Positions 1-8,840 of a stretch of DNA of 64,000 nucleotides are shown piece after piece. How positions within the stretch are numbered: the first letter of the stretch is position 1; the number at the start of each line of letters is the position of its first letter. Source of the DNA: Rhizobium croatiense (GTDB lineage: Bacteria > Pseudomonadota > Alphaproteobacteria > Rhizobiales > Rhizobiaceae). Location: assembly GCF_019793465.1 (NCBI RefSeq), contig NZ_JAILYJ010000006.1, positions 186,001 through 250,000 of the forward strand, given 5' to 3'. A program made the translations under genes and the position numbers. The notes below the pieces were generated by a model that was given only the letters and a program-made list of their open reading frames with translations, was not told where the DNA came from and ran no database searches.

Positions 1-528
1 ACGCTCTCTCTCGACAGCTTCCTCCTGAAGTTCCGCGGGCGGCTGCAGTCGCTTTCCAATTCCCAGGACCTGATCACGGATTCGAGCTGGCGCGGCGCCT
101 ATCTCTTCGAACTCGCCGAAAAACAATTCGCCCCCTACTGGCCGGAAACATCAGGCTCCATGCCGATCTACGGCATCAATGCGCATCTGACGCCGAATGC
201 CGCTGTGCATCTTGGACTTGCTCTCCACGAACTCATCGTCAACTCCGCCTCCTATGGCGCAATTGCCGGCGGCGCTGCCTCCATCACGCTCAACTGCCGG
301 GAAGCTGCGATCGGCGACAGAAGGGCGATCGAGATCGCCTGGGCGGAAGTGCTGCAGGATCAGTCGGAAGTCCACGAATTCAGTGACAACAGCTTCGGCC
401 GCACCGTGCTGGAGCGTGTCGTGCCCTCGTCGGTCAACGGCAAGGCGGAACTGAACCTTGTGCCCGGCCGCATCGAATATAGGCTGACCATTCCGGAGAC
501 CGAATTCGAGATCTTCAAGCGCATCTGA
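1..528 (+). CDS. Sensor histidine kinase, HWE/HisKA_2 type (3' part only)
   Basis: The reading frame is open from the first base and ends at TGA 526-528, so only about 175 C-terminal residues are visible. The start of the visible part (FRGRLQSL, then ELAEKQFAPYW) matches the segment after the phosphoacceptor His in HWE kinases. It is followed by an ATPase N-box (ALHELIVNSASYG) and a C-terminal FGRTVLERVVP block like that of the phytochrome kinase at 8837. Known for the family: autophosphorylation and transfer to a receiver. The input domain and the His box lie upstream of the window, so the signal is unknown. A strong hairpin follows the stop. Confidence 0.85.
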   Translation, partial: TLSLDSFLLKFRGRLQSLSNSQDLITDSSWRGAYLFELAEKQFAPYWPETSGSMPIYGINAHLTPNAAVHLGLALHELIVNSASYGAIAGGAASITLNCREAAIGDRRAIEIAWAEVLQDQSEVHEFSDNSFGRTVLERVVPSSVNGKAELNLVPGRIEYRLTIPETEFEIFKRI

Positions 529-560
529 AGTGCGAAAATAAGACGAGCGAAAACAGAAAA

Positions 561-591
561 ACAGCCGGTGCGAGGGCGGCGCACCGGCTGT
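561..591 (+). terminator. Rho-independent terminator after the sensor kinase
   Basis: A perfect 11-bp stem (ACAGCCGGTGC at 561-571, its complement at 581-591) encloses a 9-base loop. An A-rich stretch (551-561) precedes it and TCTTC follows, so it could work in both directions. It lies 33 bases after the kinase stop codon. Confidence 0.8.
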
Positions 592-939
592 CTTCACTCA
601 CCGGGAGGGGACCGTGAGTACGTCCGGATAGTGGGTTGGGGGCGCGCATGTTGGGTCGATGCGATCACCATCCGGATATCGCATTAACGACGACGTCCAA
701 ATTTGGTTCCCTGCGATCGTAAATAAATTCCATTTTTTTGAATCTTTTTTCGGATGCCCTTGCTCGGCCGAACGCAGAAATATTTCGTCGACCCAAGGCG
801 GCAGTATTTCCTATGCGAAAACAGTAGCTTGCGTGGACGTCCGCAAGAGCGAACCGTCAAAATTTTACCGTTTGATAAATTTTTAAACCTGAGTTACGCT
901 TTCCCTCACAGGCCGTTTACCAATAATGAGGGAACTTCA
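592..939 (+). promoter_or_regulatory. Leader region of preTA with a RutR-like half-site
   Basis: No convincing gene is seen in this 348-base gap. It is locally AT-rich (about 700-760 and 855-895), as expected of a promoter. TTTACCAAT at 916-924 is identical to the left half of the presumed RutR operator at 12200-12215, suggesting shared control of preTA and the downstream pyrimidine genes. The right half is poorly conserved. An upstream in-frame extension of preT through this region looks like non-coding sequence. Confidence 0.4.
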
Positions 940-2301
940 ATGGAACGACTGGAAACTGGGATTCATGCCGGCCGGCTATCGCCCGCCGAGTATGAGGCTA
1001 ATTTTTCCGATCTGCATCCTCGCCTCGACATTCACGAGGCGCTGGTCGCCGCCGACCGCTGCTATTTCTGTTATGACGCGCCGTGCATGACGGCCTGTCC
1101 CACCTCGATCGACATTCCGCTCTTCATCCGGCAGATTTCGACCGGCAATCCGATCGGCTCGGCGAAGACGATCTTCGATCAGAATATCCTCGGCGGCATG
1201 TGCGCCCGCGTCTGTCCCACCGAAGAGCTCTGCGAACAGGCCTGTGTGCGCAACACGGCGGAAGAACGGCCTGTCGAGATCGGCCGCCTGCAGCGTTACG
1301 CGACCGATGCCGCCATGCAGGCCGGCAAGCAGTTCTATAACAGGGCCGAAGCATCAGGAAAGAAGATCGCCGTCGTCGGCGCCGGCCCGGCAGGACTGGC
1401 CGCTGCGCACCGCCTGGCGGTGAAGGGCCACTCGGTCACCATCTACGATGCCAGGGAAAAATCCGGTGGCCTCAACGAATACGGCATCGCCACCTATAAG
1501 ACGGTCGACGACTTCGCCCAGCAGGAAGTCGATTACATCATCTCGATCGGCGGTATCGAGGTGCGCCACGGCGCCCTTCTCGGCCGCGATTTTTCGCTTT
1601 CCGATCTGCAGGCGCAATATGACGCCGTCTTCCTCGGCATCGGCCTCGCCGGCGTCAACGCCTTGCGCATCGAGGGCGAAAACCTTGCCGGTGTCGACGA
1701 TGCCGTCGATTTCATCGCCAAACTGCGTCAGGCTGAAGACAAGAGCGATATCGCCATCGGCCGCCGCGTCGTCGTCCTCGGCGGCGGCATGACGGCGATC
1801 GACGCTGCCGTGCAGGCAAAGCTGCTCGGCGCCGAGGAGGTGACGATCTGCTACCGCCGCGGCAAGGAGCATATGAACGCCTCGGAATACGAGCAGGATC
1901 TGGCAAGCTCCAAAGGCGTCATCATCCGCCATTGGCTGGCGCCGAAGTCGATCCTGGCTCAGGACGGCAAGGTCGCCGCCATCGAAGTGGAATACACCAA
2001 GCTCGTCGAAGGCCGCCTCGTCGGTACCGGCGAAACCGGCGTGATTGCCGCCGACCAGATCTTCAAGGCGATCGGCCAGACCTTTGACGCCTCCGGCCTC
2101 GGTTCGCTTCGCATGGAATCCGGTCGCATCGCGGTCGACGTCGAGGGCCGCACCTCCCTCGACGGCGTCTGGGCCGGCGGCGACTGCGTCTTCGGCGGCG
2201 AGGATCTTACGGTTTCCGCCGTCGCGCACGGCCGCGACGCGGCTGAATCCATCCATCGCGCCCTCTCCGCAGCAGCCGCTCCGGCTGTTGCGGTTGCTTG
2301 A
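940..2301 (+). CDS. preT: NAD-dependent dihydropyrimidine dehydrogenase, flavin/Fe-S subunit PreT
   Basis: This is the electron-input subunit of the enzyme that reduces uracil and thymine to their dihydro forms (reductive pyrimidine catabolism). The 453-residue product has an N-terminal 4Fe-4S region (Cys41, Cys44, Cys49, Cys53, then CARVCPTEELC), an FAD-binding GAGPAG near residue 145, and an NAD(P)-binding LGGGMTAID near 278. This is the layout of glutamate-synthase small-subunit-like proteins. The ATG at 940 was chosen because GAGGGA sits just upstream and the protein begins as expected; the frame is open further upstream without family-like sequence. The stop is 15 bases before preA, so they are an operon. 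Confidence 0.93.
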   Translation: MERLETGIHAGRLSPAEYEANFSDLHPRLDIHEALVAADRCYFCYDAPCMTACPTSIDIPLFIRQISTGNPIGSAKTIFDQNILGGMCARVCPTEELCEQACVRNTAEERPVEIGRLQRYATDAAMQAGKQFYNRAEASGKKIAVVGAGPAGLAAAHRLAVKGHSVTIYDAREKSGGLNEYGIATYKTVDDFAQQEVDYIISIGGIEVRHGALLGRDFSLSDLQAQYDAVFLGIGLAGVNALRIEGENLAGVDDAVDFIAKLRQAEDKSDIAIGRRVVVLGGGMTAIDAAVQAKLLGAEEVTICYRRGKEHMNASEYEQDLASSKGVIIRHWLAPKSILAQDGKVAAIEVEYTKLVEGRLVGTGETGVIAADQIFKAIGQTFDASGLGSLRMESGRIAVDVEGRTSLDGVWAGGDCVFGGEDLTVSAVAHGRDAAESIHRALSAAAAPAVAVA

Positions 2302-2316
2302 AGGGGAGAATGAACA

Positions 2317-3630
2317 ATGGCTGATCTCCGCAATAATTTCGTCGGCATCAAATCCCCCAACCCGTTCTGGCTGGCGTCAGCGCCGCCGACCGACAAGGCC
2401 TACAACGTCGAGCGCGCCTTCAAGGCCGGCTGGGGCGGCGTGGTCTGGAAGACGCTCGGCGAGGAAGGCCCGCCCGTCGTCAATGTCAACGGCCCGCGCT
2501 ACGGCGCGATCTGGGGCGCCGACCGCCGGCTGCTCGGACTCAACAATATCGAGCTCATCACCGACCGCGACCTCTATACCAACCTGCGTGAAATGAAGCA
2601 GGTCAAGATGAACTGGCCGGACCGGGCGCTGATCGCCTCGATCATGGTGCCTTGCGAGGAGCAGGCCTGGAAGTCGATCCTGCCGCTGGTCGAAGAGACC
2701 GGCGCCGACGGCATCGAACTCAATTTCGGCTGTCCGCACGGCATGTCGGAACGCGGCATGGGATCGGCCGTCGGCCAGGTGCCGGAATATATCGAAATGG
2801 TCGTGCGCTGGTGCAAGCAGTACACCCGCATGCCCGTCATCACCAAGCTGACGCCCAACATCACCGATATTCGCCGTCCCGCCCGCGCCGCCAAGGCCGG
2901 CGGCACCGATGCCGTCTCGCTGATCAACACGATCAATTCGATCGTCTCCGTCGACCTCGACAATTTTGCCCCCAACCCGACAGTCGGCGGCAAGGGCAGC
3001 CATGGCGGTTATTGCGGCCCGGCGGTCAAGCCGATCGCCCTCAACATGGTGGCCGAAATCGCCCGTGATCCCGAAACCTACGGCCTGCCGATCTCGGGTA
3101 TCGGCGGCATCACCACCTGGCGCGACGCCGCCGAATTCCTCGTTCTCGGCGCCGGCAACGTCCAGGTCTGCACCGCGGCGATGACCTACGGCTTCAAGAT
3201 CGTAGACGAGATGATTTCGGGCCTTTCCGACTGGATGGACGAAAAGGGCCATCGCACTCTCGACGACATCACCGGCCGCGCCGTGCCCAATGTCACCGAC
3301 TGGCAATATCTGAACCTCAATTACGTCGCCAAGGCGAAGATCGACCAGGATGCCTGCATCAAATGCGGCCGCTGCCACATCGCCTGCGAGGACACCTCGC
3401 ACCAGGCGATCACCAACGTCGTCAATGGGCTGCGCCATTTCGAGGTGATCGAAGAGGAATGCGTCGGCTGCAATCTCTGCGTCAACGTCTGTCCGGTCGA
3501 GAACTGCATCACCATGGAACCGCTGGCTGCCGGCACCCTCGACAAGCGCACCGGCCGCGTCGTCGATCCGAACTATGCCAACTGGACGACGCATCCGAAC
3601 AACCCGATGGCCCGCCAGGCGGCGGAGTGA
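2317..3630 (+). CDS. preA: NAD-dependent dihydropyrimidine dehydrogenase, catalytic subunit PreA
   Basis: This is the FMN-containing catalytic subunit partnering PreT. Residues 1 to about 320 form the dihydroorotate-dehydrogenase-like barrel (LNFGCPHGMSERGMG loop; ISGIGGITTW phosphate-binding segment). Residues about 345-405 carry two ferredoxin-type clusters (Cys348-x2-Cys-x2-Cys-x3-Cys and a second CVGCNLCVNVCP). Length 437, normal for the family. AAGGGGAG precedes the ATG. By eye, Val occupies the place of the mammalian enzyme's catalytic Cys in GMGLACGQ; from memory E. coli PreA also has Val there. Products would feed the dihydropyrimidinase and ureidopropionase encoded at 12-16 kb. Confidence 0.93.
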   Translation: MADLRNNFVGIKSPNPFWLASAPPTDKAYNVERAFKAGWGGVVWKTLGEEGPPVVNVNGPRYGAIWGADRRLLGLNNIELITDRDLYTNLREMKQVKMNWPDRALIASIMVPCEEQAWKSILPLVEETGADGIELNFGCPHGMSERGMGSAVGQVPEYIEMVVRWCKQYTRMPVITKLTPNITDIRRPARAAKAGGTDAVSLINTINSIVSVDLDNFAPNPTVGGKGSHGGYCGPAVKPIALNMVAEIARDPETYGLPISGIGGITTWRDAAEFLVLGAGNVQVCTAAMTYGFKIVDEMISGLSDWMDEKGHRTLDDITGRAVPNVTDWQYLNLNYVAKAKIDQDACIKCGRCHIACEDTSHQAITNVVNGLRHFEVIEEECVGCNLCVNVCPVENCITMEPLAAGTLDKRTGRVVDPNYANWTTHPNNPMARQAAE

Positions 3631-3723
3631 ACGAATGGCAACGCCGCGGCGAATATCGCCCGCGGCGTGCTTCGGATCGCTGGAGCTGTCGCGCATGTGC
3701 GCAGTCGCGTGGCCGGGACTGGC

Positions 3724-4158
3724 TCAAGTGGCGCCGCCGGTCCTGTGCGGCCCCCTGCGCATCTCCAACTCATGCTCGTATGGTCCCGCATGCCCTCCGG
3801 TTCTCATGAAGTGCTTATCGATCTCGGCGATGATCGCTTCGCCCTTCTCTCCGGCATTGAGCCGGATGAGAGCATCGAGTTTTGCTTCCGTGCGGTCATC
3901 GTTTTCCTTTGAAGACGGAGAGCCGATGTAAAGAAAATAGGCAAGACCAACGACCTGCCAGAGCAATTGCAGGAATTCGGACTGCCAGTTTTCAAAGGTG
4001 TCTCTGCTCATTTCCATGAGATAAGCATTGATATCAGGCGCTTGCCCGTGGCTCTGCTGCTCGCCGACAAAGGCGAACCAACCGAACATCCAATGGCCGA
4101 CGAGCGAAAATAGAAAGAAGGCGACGGTGATCCAGGCATAGGCGTACTTCTTGAACAT
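3724..4158 (-). CDS. Small membrane protein, DUF6766-like
   Basis: Product of 144 residues. The N-terminus is a hydrophobic helix (YAWITVAFFLFSLVGHW), followed by an ENWQSEFLQLLWQVVGLAYF segment that looks like a second membrane pass, then a charged soluble tail. I recall this pattern (GHW.FGWFA and RDTFENWQSEF) from alphaproteobacterial DUF6766 proteins, whose function is not known to me. The ATG at 4158 is preceded by a perfect AAAGGAGGT (4162-4170); a longer frame to 4215 is less likely. It is convergent with preA and does not look linked to it. Confidence 0.75.
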   Translation of the reverse strand: MFKKYAYAWITVAFFLFSLVGHWMFGWFAFVGEQQSHGQAPDINAYLMEMSRDTFENWQSEFLQLLWQVVGLAYFLYIGSPSSKENDDRTEAKLDALIRLNAGEKGEAIIAEIDKHFMRTGGHAGPYEHELEMRRGPHRTGGAT

Positions 4159-4577
4159 GATACCTCCTTTGGAAGGCTTCCCTCCTCGAGTGCCGGCGGT
4201 CGCGACCAGCAGCATTTGCCGAGATCCATATCAACCGATCCCGGGCGGCCCTTCAAGCGATCCGGCCCGGAGACCGCGGATGAAGCAATCGGCGCGCCGG
4301 TCGTGAACGAGGGTACTTCACGTCCAAAGACGTCGATGGAAAGCGCGCTGATTGCGCCCGACATTGTGAACAGTCCCTACTGGAAACCCCTAACGGTTCT
4401 GGAAGGGCGGGGGTTCCTCGAAACCGCTCCGCTCCGGAGGAGGCTTTTGCATAATATCCAGGTGCGGCTGCGAGAAAGTCCTGTCAGCGCCCCGCCGGGA
4501 CAGCCGAGTGACGGCTTTGCAACGCTGCGGCAAAGTTCGATCCGCGAAGTCAGCCGTAATTGCAAGCATGAGGCGCG
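4159..4577. other. 419-base stretch without a recognised gene
   Basis: Short open frames exist on both strands (for example 4216-4581 on plus), but none resembles a known protein, none has a good ribosome-binding site, and the plus frame runs into the end of the downstream minus-strand gene. The segment probably holds the promoter of the DUF6766-like gene (minus strand, near 4165-4250) and the end of the GlxA-type regulator transcript. Confidence 0.4.
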
Positions 4578-5558
4578 CTAACCGCAGAATGATTTCCGAT
4601 AGGCGCTTGGGCTCGTCCCGAGCCGCCTGCGGAAATGATGCCGCATCGTCGCCAGCGTGCCGAAGCCGCTTGATATCGCGATGTCGTCGAGTGACACCGC
4701 AAGCTCCTTCTCCAGCAGATCGCGCGCATGGCGCAGCCGCTCCTTCAGCAGCCACTCGCCGACACTCTCACCCGTTGCGGCCTCGAAGCGGCGTTGAAAG
4801 GTGCGCATGCTCATGCCCGCTCTTTTGGCGAGCAGATTGATCGGCTGCTCCTCGGATAGGCTCTCCCGCATCCATTCGATCAGCGGCCCTAGACGGATGC
4901 CCTCGCGCGCTTCCGGCACGGGAGCCGCGATGAACTGCGCCTGCCCGCCCTCGCGATGCGGGGGAACGACGAGCCGTCGCGCCACGCTGTTGGCGGCATC
5001 GGCGCCGAAATCGCCGCGCACAACATGCAGGCAGAGATCGATGCCGGCCGCGCTGCCCGCCGCGGTCAGCAGGCTACCCTCGTCCATGTAGAGAACATCG
5101 GCGTCAAGGGTGATGTCGGGATAACGTGCGGCGATCGAGGCGACGTATCGCCAATGCGTGGTCGCCCTGCGATTGGCAAGCAGCCCTGATCCGGCCAGAA
5201 CCGCGACGCCGGAGCACAGCGATATGATACGCGCGCCGCGCTGATGGGCTGCCCTAAGTGCACCGGCGAGGGGCGCAGGCACCGGCGCATCGATCGCCCG
5301 CCAGCCCGGCACGACGATCAGATCCGCCGCATCAAGCACCTCCAGCCCGTTGTCGACCGCGACCGTCAGCCCGCCCGCGGCGCGCAGCGGCCCCGGCTCG
5401 ATGCCGCAGACGGAGAAGCGATACCAGCTATCGCCCATCTCCGGGCGCGGCAGGCCGAAGACCTCGTAGGCGATGCCGAATTCGAAGGTGCAGAGCCCGT
5501 CATAGGCAAGGGCTGCGACCAGCGGTCCTTTCGTCTGATGCGGCGAAGTGTTTGGCAT
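4578..5558 (-). CDS. GlxA-family AraC-type transcriptional regulator
   Basis: Predicted DNA-binding regulator of about 326 residues. The N-terminal half is a DJ-1/PfpI-like domain (VAALAYDGLCTFEFG; ISLCSGVAVLAGSGLL with the nucleophile-elbow Cys). The C-terminal half is an AraC double helix-turn-helix (LLAKRAGMSMRTFQRRFEAA, then ISSGFGTLATMRHHFRRRLG). These regulators usually control catabolic genes and bind an unknown ligand in the DJ-1 domain. The start is uncertain: ATG 5558 has weak AAAG upstream, ATG 5579 and TTG 5588 are alternatives. It is divergent from the rhodanese gene at 5651, a possible target. Confidence 0.9.
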   Translation of the reverse strand: MPNTSPHQTKGPLVAALAYDGLCTFEFGIAYEVFGLPRPEMGDSWYRFSVCGIEPGPLRAAGGLTVAVDNGLEVLDAADLIVVPGWRAIDAPVPAPLAGALRAAHQRGARIISLCSGVAVLAGSGLLANRRATTHWRYVASIAARYPDITLDADVLYMDEGSLLTAAGSAAGIDLCLHVVRGDFGADAANSVARRLVVPPHREGGQAQFIAAPVPEAREGIRLGPLIEWMRESLSEEQPINLLAKRAGMSMRTFQRRFEAATGESVGEWLLKERLRHARDLLEKELAVSLDDIAISSGFGTLATMRHHFRRRLGTSPSAYRKSFCG

Positions 5559-5650
5559 GATCTTTACGTAGTCAGTCATGATGGCCAATTTCGCAAAGCT
5601 CTACCATCGGCGATACCAAGCTGCAATTCCACCACGGAAAGGAAAGACAG

Positions 5651-6061
5651 ATGCCAAGCCCCGTCGCCGAAATACCAGCCGCCGAGCCTGATCTCGCCGC
5701 CGCCCACTATGTTGCCAAGCTCGCTTTCGAAACCGATTGCTCGGATGTCCATGCCGCCTTTGCCGGCGCCAAGGTCGATTTCGTTCTCCTCGACGTGCGC
5801 TCGCCGGCCCTGTTTGCGCAATCCCACGTGCCGGGTGCGATCAACCTGCCGCACGGCAAGATGACCGCGCACCGCATGTCGGAATGGGCAAGGGACACGC
5901 TGTTCGTCGTCTATTGCGCCGGCCCCCACTGCAACGGCGCAGATAAGGCCGCTCTCCGCCTCGCCAAGCTCGGCCTGAGGGCGAAGCTCATGATCGGCGG
6001 CATGACCGGCTGGGCCGACGAAGGTTTCGCGTTCGAAAGCGAGGCCGTCGCTGCCGAATAG
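5651..6061 (+). CDS. Rhodanese-like sulfurtransferase
   Basis: Single-domain rhodanese of 136 residues. It has the CH2A-like LLDVRSPALFAQSHVPGAINLPHG segment (about residues 47-70) and an active-site loop with Cys89 in VVYCAGPHCNGADKA. A second Cys (Cys94) lies in an extended loop, unlike the usual CxxGxRS. Likely role: transfer of a sulfane sulfur or a related thiol reaction in the cytoplasm; the acceptor is unknown. GGAAAGG lies upstream of the ATG. It is divergent from the GlxA/AraC-type gene, which may regulate it. Confidence 0.88.
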   Translation: MPSPVAEIPAAEPDLAAAHYVAKLAFETDCSDVHAAFAGAKVDFVLLDVRSPALFAQSHVPGAINLPHGKMTAHRMSEWARDTLFVVYCAGPHCNGADKAALRLAKLGLRAKLMIGGMTGWADEGFAFESEAVAAE

Positions 6062-6100
6062 CAGCAAGCTCCCCTCCACGACGCGAGGGGAGCGCGTGTT

Positions 6101-7123
6101 TCAAAACTCGATGACGACCTTGCCGAACGGGCCGCGATAGAGATGATCGAACGCCTGCGGCAGTTCCCCGAAGGCATAGCGCTTGTCGATAACAGGCTTC
6201 AGCCCGGTCCGGTCGACCGCGCGCACCAGATCTTCCAGCGCCCGGCGGTGACCGACCGAAATTCCCTGTACGATGGGCGCCTTCAGAAGCAAGGGCGCCG
6301 CAGGCCCCGAGACGTCGAACCCCTCGAACACGCCGATCACCGAGATGCGGCCGTTGACGGCCACGGCCTTCAGAGCCTGGCCGAGATGCGGCCCGCCCAC
6401 GATTTCCAACACGTGGTCGGCGCCGTAATCACCGGTCAAGTGATAGAGCTGCTCCACCCAGTCGCCTTCGTGCCGGTTGATCAGATGATCGGCGCCGAGA
6501 GCGGACGCCCGCTCGAGCTTTTCGGTGCTGCCTGACGTAATGAAGACCTCGGCGCCGTGCGCCTTGGCGATCTGCAAGCCGAAGAGCGCGACACCGCCGG
6601 TTCCCTGCACCAACACCTTGTCGCCGGCCTTAAGCCTGCCGCATTCAATGAGGGCAAACCAGGCGGTCAGGCCGGCGCAGGGCAACGTGCTTGCTTCGGC
6701 GGCATCGAGTGTTGCCGGCGCAAGCGTGAACCACTGCTCGGAAAGCACGGTATGTTCGGACAGCACGCCCGGATAGAAGCCGCCCCGTGTCCGGTAATGC
6801 GGGGTGCGGGCCGTGCCCGGCCCCCGGCCCTCGATCCAGTCCGGGGAAAAGGTGGAGATCACCCGGTCGCCGGGTTTGAAGCGCGTGACATCCGGCCCGA
6901 CGGCCTCGACCACACCCGCCATGTCCGAGGCCGGCACGAAGGGAAACTGTAGCGGCAGCCCCATGCCGCTCTCCAGGACCAGCCTGTCGCGGAAATTGAG
7001 AGAAACCGCCTGCGTCCGCACCCGGACCATCGTGCCTGATACCTCGGGAATTCCGGCTTCACCGATCTTCAGATCTGCTTCCGGTCCGATTGCCTCGGTC
7101 TGCCACTGCCTTGTCGTCTGCAT
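6101..7123 (-). CDS. Zinc-independent alcohol/quinone oxidoreductase (MDR family)
   Basis: NAD(P)H-dependent oxidoreductase of 340 residues. It has the GroES-like N-terminal domain (FVPASDMAGVVEAVGPDV; KPGDRVIS), then a Rossmann NAD(P)-binding domain (GDKVLVQGTGGVALFGLQIA, near residue 165). The Cys/His zinc ligands of classical alcohol dehydrogenases are not evident, placing it with quinone-oxidoreductase-like members. Substrate unknown. The ATG at 7123 follows AAGGAG with good spacing; the longer frame to 7381 runs into the divergent LysR gene. Divergent from that regulator, the usual arrangement for a LysR target. Confidence 0.9.
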   Translation of the reverse strand: MQTTRQWQTEAIGPEADLKIGEAGIPEVSGTMVRVRTQAVSLNFRDRLVLESGMGLPLQFPFVPASDMAGVVEAVGPDVTRFKPGDRVISTFSPDWIEGRGPGTARTPHYRTRGGFYPGVLSEHTVLSEQWFTLAPATLDAAEASTLPCAGLTAWFALIECGRLKAGDKVLVQGTGGVALFGLQIAKAHGAEVFITSGSTEKLERASALGADHLINRHEGDWVEQLYHLTGDYGADHVLEIVGGPHLGQALKAVAVNGRISVIGVFEGFDVSGPAAPLLLKAPIVQGISVGHRRALEDLVRAVDRTGLKPVIDKRYAFGELPQAFDHLYRGPFGKVVIEF

Positions 7124-7226
7124 CTTTCTGCTCCTTCTCGATTGGAGGAGCAGCAGATATATCGTTGAAAATCCGTCCGCTGTTGCGATAATAAATCGAC
7201 AGAATGGTGCTGGAATGGAAACAAAT
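7124..7226. promoter_or_regulatory. Divergent promoter between oxidoreductase and LysR gene
   Basis: A 103-base spacer. An interrupted inverted repeat ATATCG (7158-7163) and CGATAAT (7187-7193) lies in its middle and is a candidate LysR operator. The expected regulation is by the neighbouring LysR protein; this is inferred from layout only. Confidence 0.35.
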
Positions 7227-8126
7227 ATGGAGCAGCTGAAGGGAATTTCGATCTTCGTCCAGACGGCAGAAGCCGGCGGCTTCTCAGCCGCTGCCGAACG
7301 GCTCCATCTTACCCGTTCGGCAGTCAGCAAGGCGATCGCAAGGCTCGAACAGCGGCTCGGCGTCCGGCTCTTCAACCGCACGACCCGGACCCAAAGCCTG
7401 ACCGACGAAGGCCGGTTCTTCTATGAGCGCTGCCTGAGAGCCATCGAGGAAATCCGGATCGGTGAGGCCCAGCTTGAATCGGGCAGGCGCGAGGTCCGCG
7501 GCAGGCTGCGGGTATCGATGCCGGTGCTGTTCGGACGCCATTGCGCCGCCCCGATCCTAACCCGCCTGCTCGACGATCACCCGGATCTCGAACTCGACTT
7601 CTCCTTCAGCGATCGCGTCGTCGACCTCCTGGAGGACGGCTTCGATCTTGCCGTCCGCAACGGCCCGCTGAAGGATAATCCCGACCTGATGGCGCGGGCG
7701 ATCGCCCGGCAGTCCATGACGGTCTGCGCCTCGCCTGCCTATCTGGAAAAATATGGCGTGCCGCAAACGCTCGGCGAGCTCGCCCGCCATCAGGGTATCG
7801 TCTATCGCAGGGGTGATACCGACAGGGCCTGGATCTTCCCGGCGGCGGCCGGTCCCCCGCGCGAAGTTCTGCCGAAATCGCGGCTGCGCCTCGACGATCT
7901 CGCCTCGATAGCGGACGCCGCCGTCGAAGGCCGGGGGCTCGCCTGGCTAACCTGCTGGCTGGTGCGGGACAGGGTCCTGTCAGGTGAACTCGTGCGGGTT
8001 CTGACCGATATGCCGTCCACCATCTTCGAAGCCTATGCCGTATGGCCGAGATCGCCGGTGATGCTGCCGAAGGTGCGCCTTGCCATCAATATATTGGCGG
8101 CAAATCTGCCTCGCTTGATGGATTGA
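7227..8126 (+). CDS. LysR-family transcriptional regulator
   Basis: Product of 299 residues with the standard LysR winged helix-turn-helix at the N-terminus (FVQTAEAGGFSAAAERLHLT, then SAVSKAIARLEQRLG) and a substrate-binding-type effector domain from about residue 90. ATG 7227 gives the canonical start MEQLKGISIF and has GGAA upstream; ATG 7215 is an in-frame alternative four codons earlier. It probably regulates the divergent oxidoreductase gene. The inducer cannot be read from sequence. Confidence 0.92.
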   Translation: MEQLKGISIFVQTAEAGGFSAAAERLHLTRSAVSKAIARLEQRLGVRLFNRTTRTQSLTDEGRFFYERCLRAIEEIRIGEAQLESGRREVRGRLRVSMPVLFGRHCAAPILTRLLDDHPDLELDFSFSDRVVDLLEDGFDLAVRNGPLKDNPDLMARAIARQSMTVCASPAYLEKYGVPQTLGELARHQGIVYRRGDTDRAWIFPAAAGPPREVLPKSRLRLDDLASIADAAVEGRGLAWLTCWLVRDRVLSGELVRVLTDMPSTIFEAYAVWPRSPVMLPKVRLAINILAANLPRLMD

Positions 8127-8303
8127 AAAGCGCTCGCGCCGTAAGTCGTGCCTGCGCTTAGGCCGAGCAAGGACCGCGAGGCAAGGGAAGCTCATGTTTT
8201 TCTATGGGTTTCTCTGGAAATACTGCGATGCTGCAATATATCGCTAGTTCGTCGTTCTCCTATAAACGGCATCATCTGCCATATCACCCAGAATACGGTC
8301 CGC

Positions 8304-8840
8304 ATGTCACTTCGCAGCGTGCTCCGCGCACAAACAGCAGATTGCCACGTCGAGGTCGACAAGCTTTTCGGCACGTTCGACCTCTCCGATAGACAGCAGT
8401 ACGGGGCATTCCTGCGCGCGCATGCCCGGGTCGTCCCTGCGGCCGAAAATGCGCTTGAGGAAGCCGGTATAGACCGCCTGCTGCCCGACTGGCCGGAGCG
8501 CAGGCGCACGCAAAAGCTGTTGGCCGATATCCACGAGCTCGGCGATCCGTTGCCCCCGTCCCTGGCGCCACCGGCATTGCATGGCGAGGCAGCGCTCTGG
8601 GGGGCCCTCTACGTGTTCGAAGGGTCCAAGCTCGGGGGCGCCTTGCTTGCCAAAGCCGTGCCTGATTACCTGCCCAGCAGCTATCTCACGCCACAAGGTC
8701 CTAAGAGCGCCATGAGGATCTTCATGGACCGTCTCGGTGCCAGCAACCTGGACGACCCCGACGCTGCCGTCGCCGCCGCCCGCGATGTTTTCGGCCTTTT
8801 TCTCCAAGCGGGCCAACTCGAACTGGAAGCCGTCCCATGA
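8304..8840 (+). CDS. bphO: Heme oxygenase (biliverdin-producing)
   Basis: This 178-residue protein is a bacterial heme oxygenase: His15 in TADCHVEVD is the expected proximal heme ligand, and the glycine-bearing distal segment GALYVFEGSKLGGALL (near residues 100-115) is conserved. It opens heme to biliverdin, the chromophore of the bacteriophytochrome encoded immediately downstream. The two genes overlap by ATGA (8837-8840), so enzyme and photoreceptor are translationally coupled. Start ATG 8304 begins the family-like sequence; an upstream in-frame extension looks non-coding. Confidence 0.9.
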   Translation: MSLRSVLRAQTADCHVEVDKLFGTFDLSDRQQYGAFLRAHARVVPAAENALEEAGIDRLLPDWPERRRTQKLLADIHELGDPLPPSLAPPALHGEAALWGALYVFEGSKLGGALLAKAVPDYLPSSYLTPQGPKSAMRIFMDRLGASNLDDPDAAVAAARDVFGLFLQAGQLELEAVP

